Shown in pieces: positions 9,158 to 17,078 of a stretch of DNA of 34,628 nt. The stretch covers positions 1-34,628 of the forward strand of contig JAEEOB010000181.1 of the NCBI GenBank assembly GCA_016284045.1. The letters are read 5' to 3'. Made by a program: the position numbers and the translations under genes. How positions within the stretch are numbered: position 1 is the first letter of the stretch; every line of letters starts with the position of its first letter. The notes below the pieces were generated by a model, which did no database searches, had not been told where the DNA came from, and saw only the letters and a program-made list of their open reading frames with translations. The stretch comes from Bacteroidaceae bacterium (lineage in GTDB: Bacteria; Bacteroidota; Bacteroidia; Bacteroidales; Bacteroidaceae).

Positions 9158-9230
9158 TTGTGGAGACGCCCTGTGGGCATCAATTACAATCTATATAAGT
9201 AGAGATGCGCTGTCGTGCGTCTTTAAACTG
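9158..9230. repeat. Two hairpin-forming 'GAGACGC' repeat units
   Basis: Two imperfect palindromes of related sequence lie here: one around GAGACGCCC-TGT-GGGCATC (9165-9183) and one around AGATGCGC-TGT-CGTGCGTCT (9204-9223). A related unit occurs at 27021-27047. They look like members of a dispersed intergenic repeat family. Confidence 0.5.
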
Positions 9231-9366
9231 TAAGCAACTAATGATATAAAACTAAAAACTATTGTCGCGTCTTCTTGTCTTCTCGTCTTCTTGTTTTTTA
9301 TAATACTAAAATGCCCAAATTATAAAATAAATAGTAAATCGTAAATCTTTAAATCGTAAATAAACG
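9231..9366. other. Low-complexity spacer
   Basis: The spacer holds a pyrimidine-rich run of CGTCTTCTTGTCTTCTCGTC type (about 9260-9296) and a short tandem AAATCGTAAAT region (about 9334-9360). No gene or clear promoter was seen. Confidence 0.4.
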
Positions 9367-9750
9367 TCATCTTCGTCCATACCCGTAATCCGTCATATTA
9401 TTATGCACATCAGGAATCCAGTGAAGCTGATAATCCGTCTCTGATGAATAGACAATGCCTATAGCATCGATATGGATGTCGTAGGGGTGTCCGTAGTACC
9501 GCTTATACTGAAGTGCTGCACGGCCCACATGGCGGATTTTCTCCATGTTCACTGCTTTCAGCGGGTCAAGGAATGTGGTCGTGCGGGTTTTCACCTCCAC
9601 GAAATGGAGAGCATTGTCCTTAAAGGCAACGATATCGATTTCGCAGCCTCCTTTCAACCGCCAGTTGCGGTGAAGCAGGCGGTAGCCCGACTTCACCAGA
9701 TAGTTGGCGGCTAATTCCTCGCCAATCGCTCCTAATTCCTTGTTCGTCAT
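9367..9750 (-). CDS. YraN family protein (UPF0102, putative endonuclease)
   Basis: This 127-residue protein begins NKELGAIGEELAANYLVKSGYRLLHRNWR, the classic start of the YraN family. The PD-(D/E)xK nuclease core is visible as GCEIDIVAFKD (Asp39) and HFVEVKTR (Glu52, Lys54), the metal- and substrate-binding residues of Holliday-junction-resolvase-like folds. Length is normal for the family (about 115-130 aa). The natural substrate is not established. It lies 70 bp downstream of rny on the same strand and may share its transcript. Confidence 0.93.
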   Translation of the reverse strand: MTNKELGAIGEELAANYLVKSGYRLLHRNWRLKGGCEIDIVAFKDNALHFVEVKTRTTTFLDPLKAVNMEKIRHVGRAALQYKRYYGHPYDIHIDAIGIVYSSETDYQLHWIPDVHNNMTDYGYGRR

Positions 9751-9820
9751 AATCTAATTTTCTTAAAGGAAAAATGTAGTAAGATGTGAGAACGTTCTTG
9801 TCTTCTTGTCTTCTAACAAC

Positions 9821-11359
9821 TTACTTCGCAAAGCTGATGGCGCGTGTCTCGCGGATAACCGTAATCTTCACCTGTCCCGGATAGGTCATCTCATCCTGGA
9901 TTTTCTTGGCAATTTCGGTGCTGAGTGTCTCGGTCTCTGCGTCGCTGATTTTGTCTGCCCCCACAATCACGCGGAGCTCACGGCCTGCCTGGATAGCGTA
10001 TGTCTTCGTCACGCCAGGATACGACATGGCAAGCTGCTCCAGATCGTTCAGACGCTTGATGTAAGCTTCGACTATCTCTCGGCGTGCACCTGGACGGGCA
10101 CCGCTGATAGCGTCGCATACCTGCACGATTGGAGCCAGCAGTGTAGTCATCTCAGTCTCGTCGTGGTGAGCGGCTATTGCGTTCACAATTTCAGCTTTCT
10201 CTTTGTATTTCTCTGCCAACTTGGCACCGTAAGTTGCGTGTGGCATCTCTGGCTCCTCGTCTGGCACCTTGCCGATATCATGCAGCAGACCTGCACGACG
10301 TGCTTTCTTCGGATTCAGTCCAAGCTCCGAAGCCATTACTGCACACAGATTGGCTGTCTCGCGCGAATGCTGAAGCAGGTTCTGACCATAGGAAGAACGG
10401 TATTTCATCTTACCGATCATACGGATAAGTTCAGGATGCAGACCATGAATGCCCAGGTCGATTGCGGTACGCTTACCAGTCTCGATAATCTCTTCCTCCA
10501 CTTGCTTCTTCACTTTCGCTACAACCTCCTCGATGCGTGCGGGGTGGATGCGGCCGTCGGCTACCAGCTGATGCAGTGCCAGACGACAAATCTCACGGCG
10601 TACTGGGTCGAAGGCGGAAATCACAATGGCCTCGGGAGTGTCGTCAACCACAATCTCAACACCTGTCGCTGCCTCCAAAGCACGGATATTACGGCCTTCA
10701 CGGCCAATCACACGTCCTTTCACCTCGTCGGAGTCGATATGGAACACCGACACGGAGTTCTCGATTGCGGTCTCAGTGGCAACACGCTGAATGCTTTGAA
10801 TCACAATGCGTTTCGCTTCTTTGGTCGCAGTCATTTTTGCATCGTCAACAATTTCGTTGATATATTGCATCGCGTTTGTGCGTGCCTCGTCTTTCATGCT
10901 CTCAACCAGCTGGTTCTTTGCTTCCTCAGCTGTCAGGCCACTGATGGTCTCCAACTTCGTGCGCTGCTGTGCAATCATCTTGTCCAGATCGCCTTTTTTC
11001 GAATTATAGCTGGCAATCTGCTTGTCTAAATTCGATTTCAACGAGTCGGTCTCTGCTTTTTTCTTCTGAAGGTCCTCATGACGCTGAGTCAGCGACAGTT
11101 CACGCTGCTTCAGCTTGTTCTCTGCCTGCTGAAGGCGTTGGGTACGCTGAGCAACCTCTTTTTCTAACTCTGATTTCTTGTTCAGGAATTTCTCCTTAAC
11201 CTCAAGCAACTTGTCTTTTTTTATGTTTTCGGCTTTGGCTTCTGCTGCTTTTACCATTTCCTGATATTTCTGCTTTATCACATACCGGAATAGTAGGTAG
11301 CCCAGGGCAAAACCGGCTACTAAACAAATCAATGAGATAACAATAGCTAATGCATCCAT
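9821..11359 (-). CDS. rny: Ribonuclease Y
   Basis: This 512-residue protein has the full RNase Y plan. One transmembrane helix lies at residues about 3-25, then a long charged coiled coil from about 30 to 185. A KH domain follows with [15 protein letters not shown] at 215-229, and an HD domain with His331 in LLQHSRETA and the metal-binding His360-Asp361 in LLHDIGK. RNase Y is a membrane-anchored endoribonuclease that begins mRNA decay in many bacteria. The C-terminus [13 protein letters not shown] is the usual ending. It lies downstream of zapA, but a strong hairpin with a U-run separates the two, so rny may have its own promoter or depend on readthrough. Confidence 0.97.
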   Translation of the reverse strand: MDALAIVISLICLVAGFALGYLLFRYVIKQKYQEMVKAAEAKAENIKKDKLLEVKEKFLNKKSELEKEVAQRTQRLQQAENKLKQRELSLTQRHEDLQKKKAETDSLKSNLDKQIASYNSKKGDLDKMIAQQRTKLETISGLTAEEAKNQLVESMKDEARTNAMQYINEIVDDAKMTATKEAKRIVIQSIQRVATETAIENSVSVFHIDSDEVKGRVIGREGRNIRALEAATGVEIVVDDTPEAIVISAFDPVRREICRLALHQLVADGRIHPARIEEVVAKVKKQVEEEIIETGKRTAIDLGIHGLHPELIRMIGKMKYRSSYGQNLLQHSRETANLCAVMASELGLNPKKARRAGLLHDIGKVPDEEPEMPHATYGAKLAEKYKEKAEIVNAIAAHHDETEMTTLLAPIVQVCDAISGARPGARREIVEAYIKRLNDLEQLAMSYPGVTKTYAIQAGRELRVIVGADKISDAETETLSTEIAKKIQDEMTYPGQVKITVIRETRAISFAK

Positions 11360-11396
11360 TTTTATTCAAATTAGTTATTAATAATTTAAGTGTTAT

Positions 11397-11446
11397 AAAA
11401 AACGCACAATAACTACATCCATTTGCATGAATGTGTTAAAGTGCGT
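11397..11446 (-). terminator. Strong hairpin with U-run between zapA and rny
   Basis: On the minus strand ACGCAC (11446-11441) pairs with GTGCGT (11407-11402), TAAC pairs with GTTA inside it, and an inner 7-bp stem CATTCAT/ATGGATG (one G-U pair) closes on a GCAA tetraloop. A run of six U follows directly (11402-11397). This fits an intrinsic terminator for zapA. A structured small RNA is an alternative. Confidence 0.6.
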
Positions 11447-11489
11447 GAATAATTCGTGACAGAAAGAAGTGTGGGCGGAGAAAGCACTA

Positions 11490-11783
11490 TTATTGTTTCA
11501 GTGCTTCACGGATAGCGTCGCTCAGCTCAGCCATCGACTTCTTATAGGGCTCTACGCTCGACTTGTTCGAGATGCTAACACCTTTCGTGGCAAGCTCCAG
11601 CATCACTATCGTGGCATAGTATTTCTCCGATGGAACGTTGGGATATTTCTGACGGGCATTCAGCAGGCGGTCGTTGATGTAGGCGGCAGCGTCGCGGTAA
11701 CGTTTCTCTTCGTCCACGTCGCTCACTGTCATGCGCAACACCACATCATCTATGCGGATCCGTATGTTCTGCTTTTGTTCCAT
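11490..11783 (-). CDS. zapA: Cell division protein ZapA
   Basis: This 97-residue protein fits the ZapA family in length and layout. The N-terminal globular part is IRIRIDDVVLRMTVSDVDEEKRYRDAAAYINDRL, and the C-terminal helix has ATIVMLELATKGVSI. ZapA binds FtsZ and cross-links protofilaments at the division ring. It lies 40 bp downstream of a coiled-coil protein gene on the same strand, a neighbourhood typical of Bacteroidota. A 7-bp hairpin (AAGCACT/AGTGCTT, 11482-11506) spans the stop codon but has no U-run. Confidence 0.92.
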   Translation of the reverse strand: MEQKQNIRIRIDDVVLRMTVSDVDEEKRYRDAAAYINDRLLNARQKYPNVPSEKYYATIVMLELATKGVSISNKSSVEPYKKSMAELSDAIREALKQ

Positions 11784-11823
11784 AGGAAATATAGCTTAAT
11801 GGGGATAAGCGGATTACAACCGG

Positions 11824-12582
11824 CTATTTCTTCGGTTCATCATCAGAGAACAACGGCAACATACCAAAGTCTGCCCATAAGTCTGGCTCTTTCGACACAG
11901 ATTGACTGTCGTTCTCGATTTCTAACTGCAACGGTTCTGACTTTGGCTGGTCTGACATTGGTGCAGAAACATCATCTGATAGCTTCGTTTTGCCTGATGG
12001 TGTTCCTAAACCTTCTTCATGAGATTCCGGAACATCATTCGAAGATTCAGAATGATCATCCGATGGATTTGTCTCTTTCTCATCAGAAGGGGATATTACC
12101 ACTTCTTCCTTTGGCTCTGTCTTTTTCTGTAACGGTTCTGCATCATCTTCTGATGACTTCAGCTTGTCATTTGATGCGACCATTACATTTTCCGTTGTTT
12201 CTGCCTTGTTATCTGATGGCTCAGATGGATTTTCAGCATTCTTGGAGGAATCATCCCCAGCTTCCGGTGAATCACCTATATCACCCATTTCGGCACTTAG
12301 TAGCCTAATGCATTTGTTAACTTCACGCACTAAACGCGTTATGCGAAGCTTGGCACTACGGATATCACCGTCGCTTACTTCTAGCATACGCGCTGTTTTT
12401 AAGTTGGAATAGGCACGCTCGTAGGAACGTATAGAACTCTGCAGCTGACCAATCTCCTCCTCTTTCGAAGATAAGAGCAAATGAAGAGAACGCAACTCCT
12501 CCTGCTGTTTCTTATAGCCGGCAAGAAGCTGCCTGACTTCGCTTTCAAACGAACGTAATGCATGCAAGTCTAAACGATCCAT
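11824..12582 (-). CDS. Coiled-coil protein with long acidic tail, upstream of zapA
   Basis: This 252-residue protein has two clear parts. Residues 1-95 form a heptad-rich helical region (LHALRSFESEVRQLLAGYKK, then LLLSSKEEEIGQLQSSI), with a DGDIRSAKLRITRLVREVNKCIRLL segment. Residues about 100-235 are low complexity and rich in Ser, Asp, Glu, Pro and Lys, with recurring SDD/SSE/EPS-type units. A hydrophobic-aromatic motif, DLWADFGMLPLFSDDEPKK, closes the protein. The coiled-coil part resembles the small conserved protein often found before zapA in Bacteroidota and could be a ZapB-like partner; that is inference. The acidic disordered tail with an aromatic end could be a tether for another divisome protein. 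No enzymatic motif is present. Confidence 0.72.
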   Translation of the reverse strand: MDRLDLHALRSFESEVRQLLAGYKKQQEELRSLHLLLSSKEEEIGQLQSSIRSYERAYSNLKTARMLEVSDGDIRSAKLRITRLVREVNKCIRLLSAEMGDIGDSPEAGDDSSKNAENPSEPSDNKAETTENVMVASNDKLKSSEDDAEPLQKKTEPKEEVVISPSDEKETNPSDDHSESSNDVPESHEEGLGTPSGKTKLSDDVSAPMSDQPKSEPLQLEIENDSQSVSKEPDLWADFGMLPLFSDDEPKK

Positions 12583-12600
12583 TGAACGCGTGACTGATTC

Positions 12601-13248
12601 CTATTTTTTGCTCATCATGTCTTTTGCCTTCGCCATATCCTCTTTCGATGGCTTTTCGCGCTTGGCGAGAATGATGAAATTATATACATACTCAATGGTC
12701 CAGGGCTCAGAGAATCCCAATGTCTGCTGATACCTTCGGACCGAATAAACTGATTTACGCTGCGCTTCGTCTTTCCAGTTCTCTTTCGTAAAGATGTCGT
12801 GAACGGTGCTGGTCACCATCGTCTTCATCGCTTTCTTCAAGAAAGAGGGAATACGGAAACGCCATTTCAACATTGTGCCTACCAACATCACAAGCTCCTG
12901 AGAATACCCTTGGAACATAATCATGTAGTTTTGCACATCCATAATTTTCTTACAGCGCTTTTTCACGCTGTTGTCTATCTCTTTGAAGAAGGAGTCATCT
13001 ATTTTATACAAGTCCTGCATCAGTTTCTGGCACGCTTTCTTTTCTCCGATGCCAAGCTTATTGTTTACTGTTGGAACTTTCAGACTCCGTTTGAAAGTAA
13101 GAAGATCGGGTAGTTGAGAAATGCTGAGACCTCCAACCTGAGCGGCTATTGTGCTCTGGAAATAGACACGGATAAGTGTCATGAAATCCTCCATGCCGCC
13201 TACTTTCTCCTTTTTCTTCTTACCGAATAATCTTGAAATAAATCCCAT
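12601..13248 (-). CDS. Conserved hypothetical protein, helical, basic N-terminus
   Basis: This 215-residue protein was not recognised as a named family. It begins MGFISRLFGKKKKEKVGG, an amphipathic and basic start that may bind a membrane surface. The remainder is predicted mostly helical and basic (many Lys/Arg), with an aromatic region MIMFQGYSQELVMLVGTMLKWRFR near residue 110. There is no signal peptide or catalytic motif. It is the first gene of a probable operon (this gene, coiled-coil protein 18 bp downstream, then zapA) and is preceded by a perfect Bacteroidetes promoter, so a role near cell division is plausible but unproven. Confidence 0.75.
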   Translation of the reverse strand: MGFISRLFGKKKKEKVGGMEDFMTLIRVYFQSTIAAQVGGLSISQLPDLLTFKRSLKVPTVNNKLGIGEKKACQKLMQDLYKIDDSFFKEIDNSVKKRCKKIMDVQNYMIMFQGYSQELVMLVGTMLKWRFRIPSFLKKAMKTMVTSTVHDIFTKENWKDEAQRKSVYSVRRYQQTLGFSEPWTIEYVYNFIILAKREKPSKEDMAKAKDMMSKK

Positions 13249-13276
13249 TTTAATTGTTATGATTTGTATATCTATG

Positions 13277-13308
13277 CAAAGTTAAGCATTTTTGCTGAAT
13301 TTGCCAAA
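13277..13308 (-). promoter_or_regulatory. Promoter of the 215-aa/coiled-coil/zapA operon
   Basis: The minus strand shows TTTG (13308-13305), a 20-bp spacer and TAACTTTG (13284-13277), a perfect match. The leader would be about 25-30 nt. Confidence 0.72.
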
Positions 13309-13414
13309 AAATGTTTATAGTTTATTGTTGAGTGTTAAGAGCTGAGGGATATGTGTTGAGGTTATAAAGTTTTTAGAGTAAATACACTTTTCACTATTAA
13401 CTATTCACTTTTTA

Positions 13415-14959
13415 CTAAAAATCAAAGTATATGAACGGCTGCACATCTGCGGTCTTCATCTGAATCACGATGAAAATCACGATAACAAGCAGAAGTGCCT
13501 GACCAACCAGCGACATGCGGGTGATGCCAGTGGTCACCTTGTCGTTCACCTTGCTTGGGAGCAGGTGGGTGATATAACCAAGCAATACCAATACAGCCAC
13601 AACCCAGTAGCCCACCACCCACTGAGTGAACACCTGAGGGGAGAAATTGCTGAATATTTGGGTCAGCATCATCGTGCCATTCTCAAAGCTTGTGGAACGG
13701 AAATAAATCAGGGAGAACATAAAGATGTGGAAGGTCAGGAGCATACGGGTGAGGCCGACTAAACCGCCTTTACGGTTCATCAAATGGTAATTGGGGTTAC
13801 GTTTCTTCCGCCAGTCCATATAAAGTTTCTCAACCACAAGCATCAGCCCCTGGAACACACCCCACAGCAGGAAATTGAAGCCCGCTCCATGCCAGAAACC
13901 GCCGACTACCATCACCATGCCAACGTTGAAGCACTGACGGACCAGGCCATGACGATTGCCTCCGAGAGATATATAGACATAGTCGCGCAGCCAGAAAGAC
14001 AGACTGATATGCCAACGGCGCCAGAATTCTGTCACACTCTGCGATTTGTAAGGAGCGTCGAAGTTCTTGGGGAAAGTAAAACCCAGCATCAGCGCAATAC
14101 CTATCGCCATGTCGGAATAACCAGAGAAGTCGCAGTATAACTGAATACAATATGCATACAGACCCAACAGATTCTCAACTCCTGAATACAGGTCGGGCTG
14201 TTCAAAGACGCGGTCCACAAAGTTCACACTGATATAGTCGGCTATGACTGCTTTTTTAAGCAAGCCCGCCATGATAAGGAACAAAGCGCGGCCGAACATC
14301 GTCTTCGACACAAACAAAGGCTTGCGTATCTGAGGAATGAAGTCTTTTGCGCGGACAATAGGACCTGCCACTAATTGCGGGAAGAAAGAAACGAAGAATG
14401 CGTAATCGAGGAAATTCGTCAAGGGCTTCATTTTTCCACGGTAGGTGTCAAACGTATAGCTCAACGACTGGAACGTGAAGAACGACACACCAACAGGAAG
14501 AATGATGTCGAGCATGTCCCAGTGACCGCCTGTGATGTCTGCCCAGCATTTGCCGAAGAAATTGGTGTATTTGAAATAAATCAGAATCCCTAAATCCACG
14601 CATAAACTCAGTCCGAGCAACAGACGGTTTATAGGTAGTTTACGTTTGCGGATTTGTTCTTCTGTTGTCAGTCCGGCGCGAACATTGTTCCTGTAGATGA
14701 GATAGGCAAGGATGAAATCGGTCAGCGACACAATCAGCAACAGGTAGAAATAGTAGCCACTGCTCTTATAGTAGAAATAATAGGAGAACAACGTCACGAA
14801 CAGCAGACGCAATGTTGTGGTCTTGTTCTTCCCTAACAGATTGTATATGAATGTAAAACCGAGAAACAGAAACAGGAACACGCCTGTTGAGAATATCATC
14901 GGGTTCTTCGGATCGTATGTTAACTGATCCAATACGGATTGCCAGTTGATGTCAAACAT
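13415..14959 (-). CDS. MBOAT family O-acyltransferase (second copy)
   Basis: The start at 14959 (MFDINWQSVLDQLTYDPKNP) is chosen because this is the normal beginning of the family in Bacteroidota; an ATG at 14980 would add seven residues. The protein is about 514 residues and polytopic. Signatures include VGVSFFTFQSLSYTFDTYRG, FFPQLVAGPIVRAKDF, TEFWRRWHISLSFWLRDYVYI and the active-site-type His in GGFWHGAGFNFLLWG. It would carry acyl groups across the inner membrane for polymer O-acylation. It belongs to a different MBOAT subgroup from the copy at 3107-4525 (different N-terminus, longer). The upstream SGNH gene is its probable partner, but a repeat element of about 190 bp now lies between them. 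Confidence 0.93.
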   Translation of the reverse strand: MFDINWQSVLDQLTYDPKNPMIFSTGVFLFLFLGFTFIYNLLGKNKTTTLRLLFVTLFSYYFYYKSSGYYFYLLLIVSLTDFILAYLIYRNNVRAGLTTEEQIRKRKLPINRLLLGLSLCVDLGILIYFKYTNFFGKCWADITGGHWDMLDIILPVGVSFFTFQSLSYTFDTYRGKMKPLTNFLDYAFFVSFFPQLVAGPIVRAKDFIPQIRKPLFVSKTMFGRALFLIMAGLLKKAVIADYISVNFVDRVFEQPDLYSGVENLLGLYAYCIQLYCDFSGYSDMAIGIALMLGFTFPKNFDAPYKSQSVTEFWRRWHISLSFWLRDYVYISLGGNRHGLVRQCFNVGMVMVVGGFWHGAGFNFLLWGVFQGLMLVVEKLYMDWRKKRNPNYHLMNRKGGLVGLTRMLLTFHIFMFSLIYFRSTSFENGTMMLTQIFSNFSPQVFTQWVVGYWVVAVLVLLGYITHLLPSKVNDKVTTGITRMSLVGQALLLVIVIFIVIQMKTADVQPFIYFDF

Positions 14960-14996
14960 ATATCTTATGGGTAATATCAAAAAAACTATAAACTAA

Positions 14997-15188
14997 TTCA
15001 AGTTTCGGAAGTAAAAAAGGAAGTTAATTTTCAGAGAAAATGGGAGTTAATTCCTTCGGAATGGGAGTTAACGATCCTGCGGCTCGTGGAGGATAGTTTT
15101 GCAAATGATAATCTAATGGATCAGCCACTCTAAAACAATCCACAACTCCAGCTGTCATCAACCTTTTAAGAACTTCAGAAACTTCAGT
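14997..15188. repeat. MITE-like element, copy 1
   Basis: The ends are imperfect inverted repeats: the left end 14997-15020 (AAGTTTCGGAAGT then an A/G run) matches the reverse complement of the right end 15162-15188 (AAGTTTCTGAAGT plus four bases, then an A/G run). The core 15063-15110 is 44/48 identical, in reverse orientation, to 31045-31092. A 62-codon frame (15212-15024, minus strand, overlapping the SGNH stop) runs through it but consists mostly of repeat sequence and is not called as a gene. Confidence 0.6.
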
Positions 15189-15201
15189 AAAAACTAATAA
15201 C

Positions 15202-16611
15202 TCATTTCCCATGTCGCTTGTCGTAGTTCATCTTACCGTTCTCAAGCACGTCGAAGAAAAGCTTTGCGATATGCTCACCGCCCTTGAAATTCAAGTGGGT
15301 GAAGTCTTTTGCCGCCATTCCCTGCTTTTGCAGTGAGGCTATGGCGCCGTCACCGCCTAATGCGTCGCGCATATTCCAGAATGCTACCTTGCTGTCGCTT
15401 GCCATTTTGCGCTGGTAGTTGATCAGGCTCACCACACCAGCCATAGTGTGGTAGTTGCCGTCGCCACCACGTTTGGCACGGTCGCTTGCGCCAAATACTA
15501 AGAAGCTGCAATCAGGCAGGTACGACTGCATGTGCTGAATCACATTGATGAATTTATCGGTGTAGGAGCTGTAGTCCTTACGTCTCTCAGATGCAACGTT
15601 CAGACCAAACTCGTAAATGATGAGGTCGTAGGGACGGTATTTGGAAATGGCATTTAGAAAATGCGATGGAATCTTCTCTAAATTCACGCCTGGACTGCCG
15701 CGAACGCTGTAGTTGTCAACGATGATGCCGGTTTTACTGTCGAGCGTCATGCCATAAACGATGCCGCTGCCCGATGCATGAAGCGATGCTTTGGTGATGC
15801 TGTCGCCATGAGTGATAAATTTCTGGATGCCGCTCAGATCGTGCGTGTTGATTGTCTGGCTGTTAACGTCGTTCAATGTCAGTGACAATGTCAGCGGGTT
15901 GGTGTTGTCGTACCACACACCAACTTCGTCAACATACGACAACGTCTCCGGATAGTTCTGATTCTGACAGGTCAGCGTGAAAGTTGCGTTCGATCCTGGG
16001 ATGAAATAACTGCTGGCCAAGCTCTGACACCCTGTGTTGAAACCATGTTTGTCGGTGGAATGGTGTTTTTCCCACCCGCTGTTAGAGTTTTTGATTGTAT
16101 TACGGAAACCTTCGCTCACGCACGACACCTCAACCCAGCCTGGACCTCTGCCGCCATATTTGCTCTGAAGCAGATGACGCAGCGAGGATGTCAGAATGTC
16201 GCCTTCGATATAGGAGTCTCCGAAAACGGCGATACGGACTTGGCGACGGTCTGCCTCGTCAAGTGCACGGTAGAATTTATCCATCTCACGGTGTACCCCA
16301 GTGCTGTCGCCATAATCCTCTATGGCAACCATGCCTGGAGGGATGCTGTCTTTATAGTCCAGTTTCACAACCTCAGGAACTGGTCCCTCTATCAGCATAG
16401 AGTCAACAAAACCCTGAAGACTGTCGATATACAACTCTGCGAGCACGTTGCCCATGCTGTCTTTCTCCAAAATGTCACCTATAACATCCACACGCCGCAT
16501 CGTCTTGTCGAACAAGGTGATACGGGGAAGAAAAAACAAAAGTAATAGAAGAAAAACAACAACGAGGGTAATATGGAAGGATCTTCGAAGATAATTCTTT
16601 TTTGAAGCCAT
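15202..16611 (-). CDS. SGNH/GDSL hydrolase family protein, membrane anchored
   Basis: This 469-residue protein has a basic N-terminus and one transmembrane helix (residues about 14-28), giving an inner-membrane anchor with a periplasmic domain. SGNH block I is RIAVFGDSYIEGD with the nucleophile-type Ser133; IIYEFGLNVASE near residue 330 supplies the block III-like Asn; and KDFTHLNFKGGEHIA gives the block V pair Asp436-x-x-His439. A central region of about residues 190-300 looks like a beta-rich carbohydrate-binding insert. It probably acylates or deacylates an exported glycan together with the downstream MBOAT. A dispersed repeat with an outward promoter ends about 70 bp upstream of the ATG and may drive it. 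Confidence 0.85.
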   Translation of the reverse strand: MASKKNYLRRSFHITLVVVFLLLLLFFLPRITLFDKTMRRVDVIGDILEKDSMGNVLAELYIDSLQGFVDSMLIEGPVPEVVKLDYKDSIPPGMVAIEDYGDSTGVHREMDKFYRALDEADRRQVRIAVFGDSYIEGDILTSSLRHLLQSKYGGRGPGWVEVSCVSEGFRNTIKNSNSGWEKHHSTDKHGFNTGCQSLASSYFIPGSNATFTLTCQNQNYPETLSYVDEVGVWYDNTNPLTLSLTLNDVNSQTINTHDLSGIQKFITHGDSITKASLHASGSGIVYGMTLDSKTGIIVDNYSVRGSPGVNLEKIPSHFLNAISKYRPYDLIIYEFGLNVASERRKDYSSYTDKFINVIQHMQSYLPDCSFLVFGASDRAKRGGDGNYHTMAGVVSLINYQRKMASDSKVAFWNMRDALGGDGAIASLQKQGMAAKDFTHLNFKGGEHIAKLFFDVLENGKMNYDKRHGK

Positions 16612-16678
16612 TATGTTTGTGAGTAATGAATCTCTTACCTTAAAATACTAATAAATTACTTATTTTCAATAATTTTTT

Positions 16679-16909
16679 GCAAAGTTACGAATAAGCGAGC
16701 GAAAAACCAAATTTATTTGAGTTTTTCCGAGCGAGAGTAACTTCGGCGTAGCCAAACTTACGAATAAGCGAGCGAAAAACCAAATTTTTGAGCAGCGAAT
16801 GCAAAGATTAGCTTGCTGAATCTTTGCTGAGTCGTGAGAAAATTCAGCGGAGCAAAATTTATTTGAGTTTTTCCGAGCGAGAGTAACTTCGGCGTAGCCA
16901 AAGTTACGA
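16679..16909. repeat. Promoter-bearing dispersed repeat, one short and one full unit in tandem
   Basis: A short unit (about 16679-16750) and a full unit (about 16752-16909) share their starts (GCGAGCGAAAAACCAAATTT) and ends (GAGTAACTTCGGCGTAGCCAAA). The full unit contains a perfect 9-bp inverted repeat, GCAAAGATT/AATCTTTGC (16801-16827). Another nearly identical full unit lies at 25822-25976. Frames running through the repeat on the minus strand are not regarded as genes. Confidence 0.8.
16680..16711 (-). promoter_or_regulatory. Repeat-borne promoter facing the SGNH gene
   Basis: On the minus strand TTTG (16711-16708), a 20-bp spacer and TAACTTTG (16687-16680) make a perfect promoter at the edge of the repeat. 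The inner unit has the same arrangement: TTTG (16784-16781), 20 bp, TAAGTTTG (16760-16753). Confidence 0.65.
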
Positions 16910-16914
16910 AAAAT

Positions 16915-16960
16915 TGACAACAATGCAAAACAAATAACACTTTGTTTTGCATTGTTGTCA
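16915..16960 (-). terminator. Terminator of the trp operon
   Basis: A perfect 20-bp inverted repeat (TGACAACAATGCAAAACAAA and its complement) with a 6-nt loop is followed on the minus strand by AUUUUUCG. It lies about 120 bp downstream of trpA and directly abuts the dispersed repeat. The plus-strand side has no U-run, so it should act mainly on trp transcripts. Confidence 0.8.
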
Positions 16961-17078
16961 CAATTAAATAAAGACTGTAGATGAGTTTTTTTTTTCAGCT
17001 ATTAATTTGCAAAGAATGTTGAAGCAGTTTTCGAATGCAGAACTAACGTCTCGTCTTATTGGCTTCTTAATTTTCAAA

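Noticed and set aside
9806-11029. 407-codon plus-strand open frame antisense to rny
   Set aside because: It is fully antisense to a clear RNase Y gene with all motifs, is rich in Cys/His/Leu as expected of a mirrored frame, and has no recognisable domain or promoter.
11469-12308. 279-codon plus-strand frame antisense to zapA and the coiled-coil gene
   Set aside because: Its composition mirrors the low-complexity acidic tail on the other strand; no domain or promoter is visible.
15024-15212. 62-codon minus-strand frame between the SGNH and MBOAT genes
   Set aside because: It lies inside the MITE-like element, overlaps the SGNH stop, and the other copy of the element does not keep the frame.
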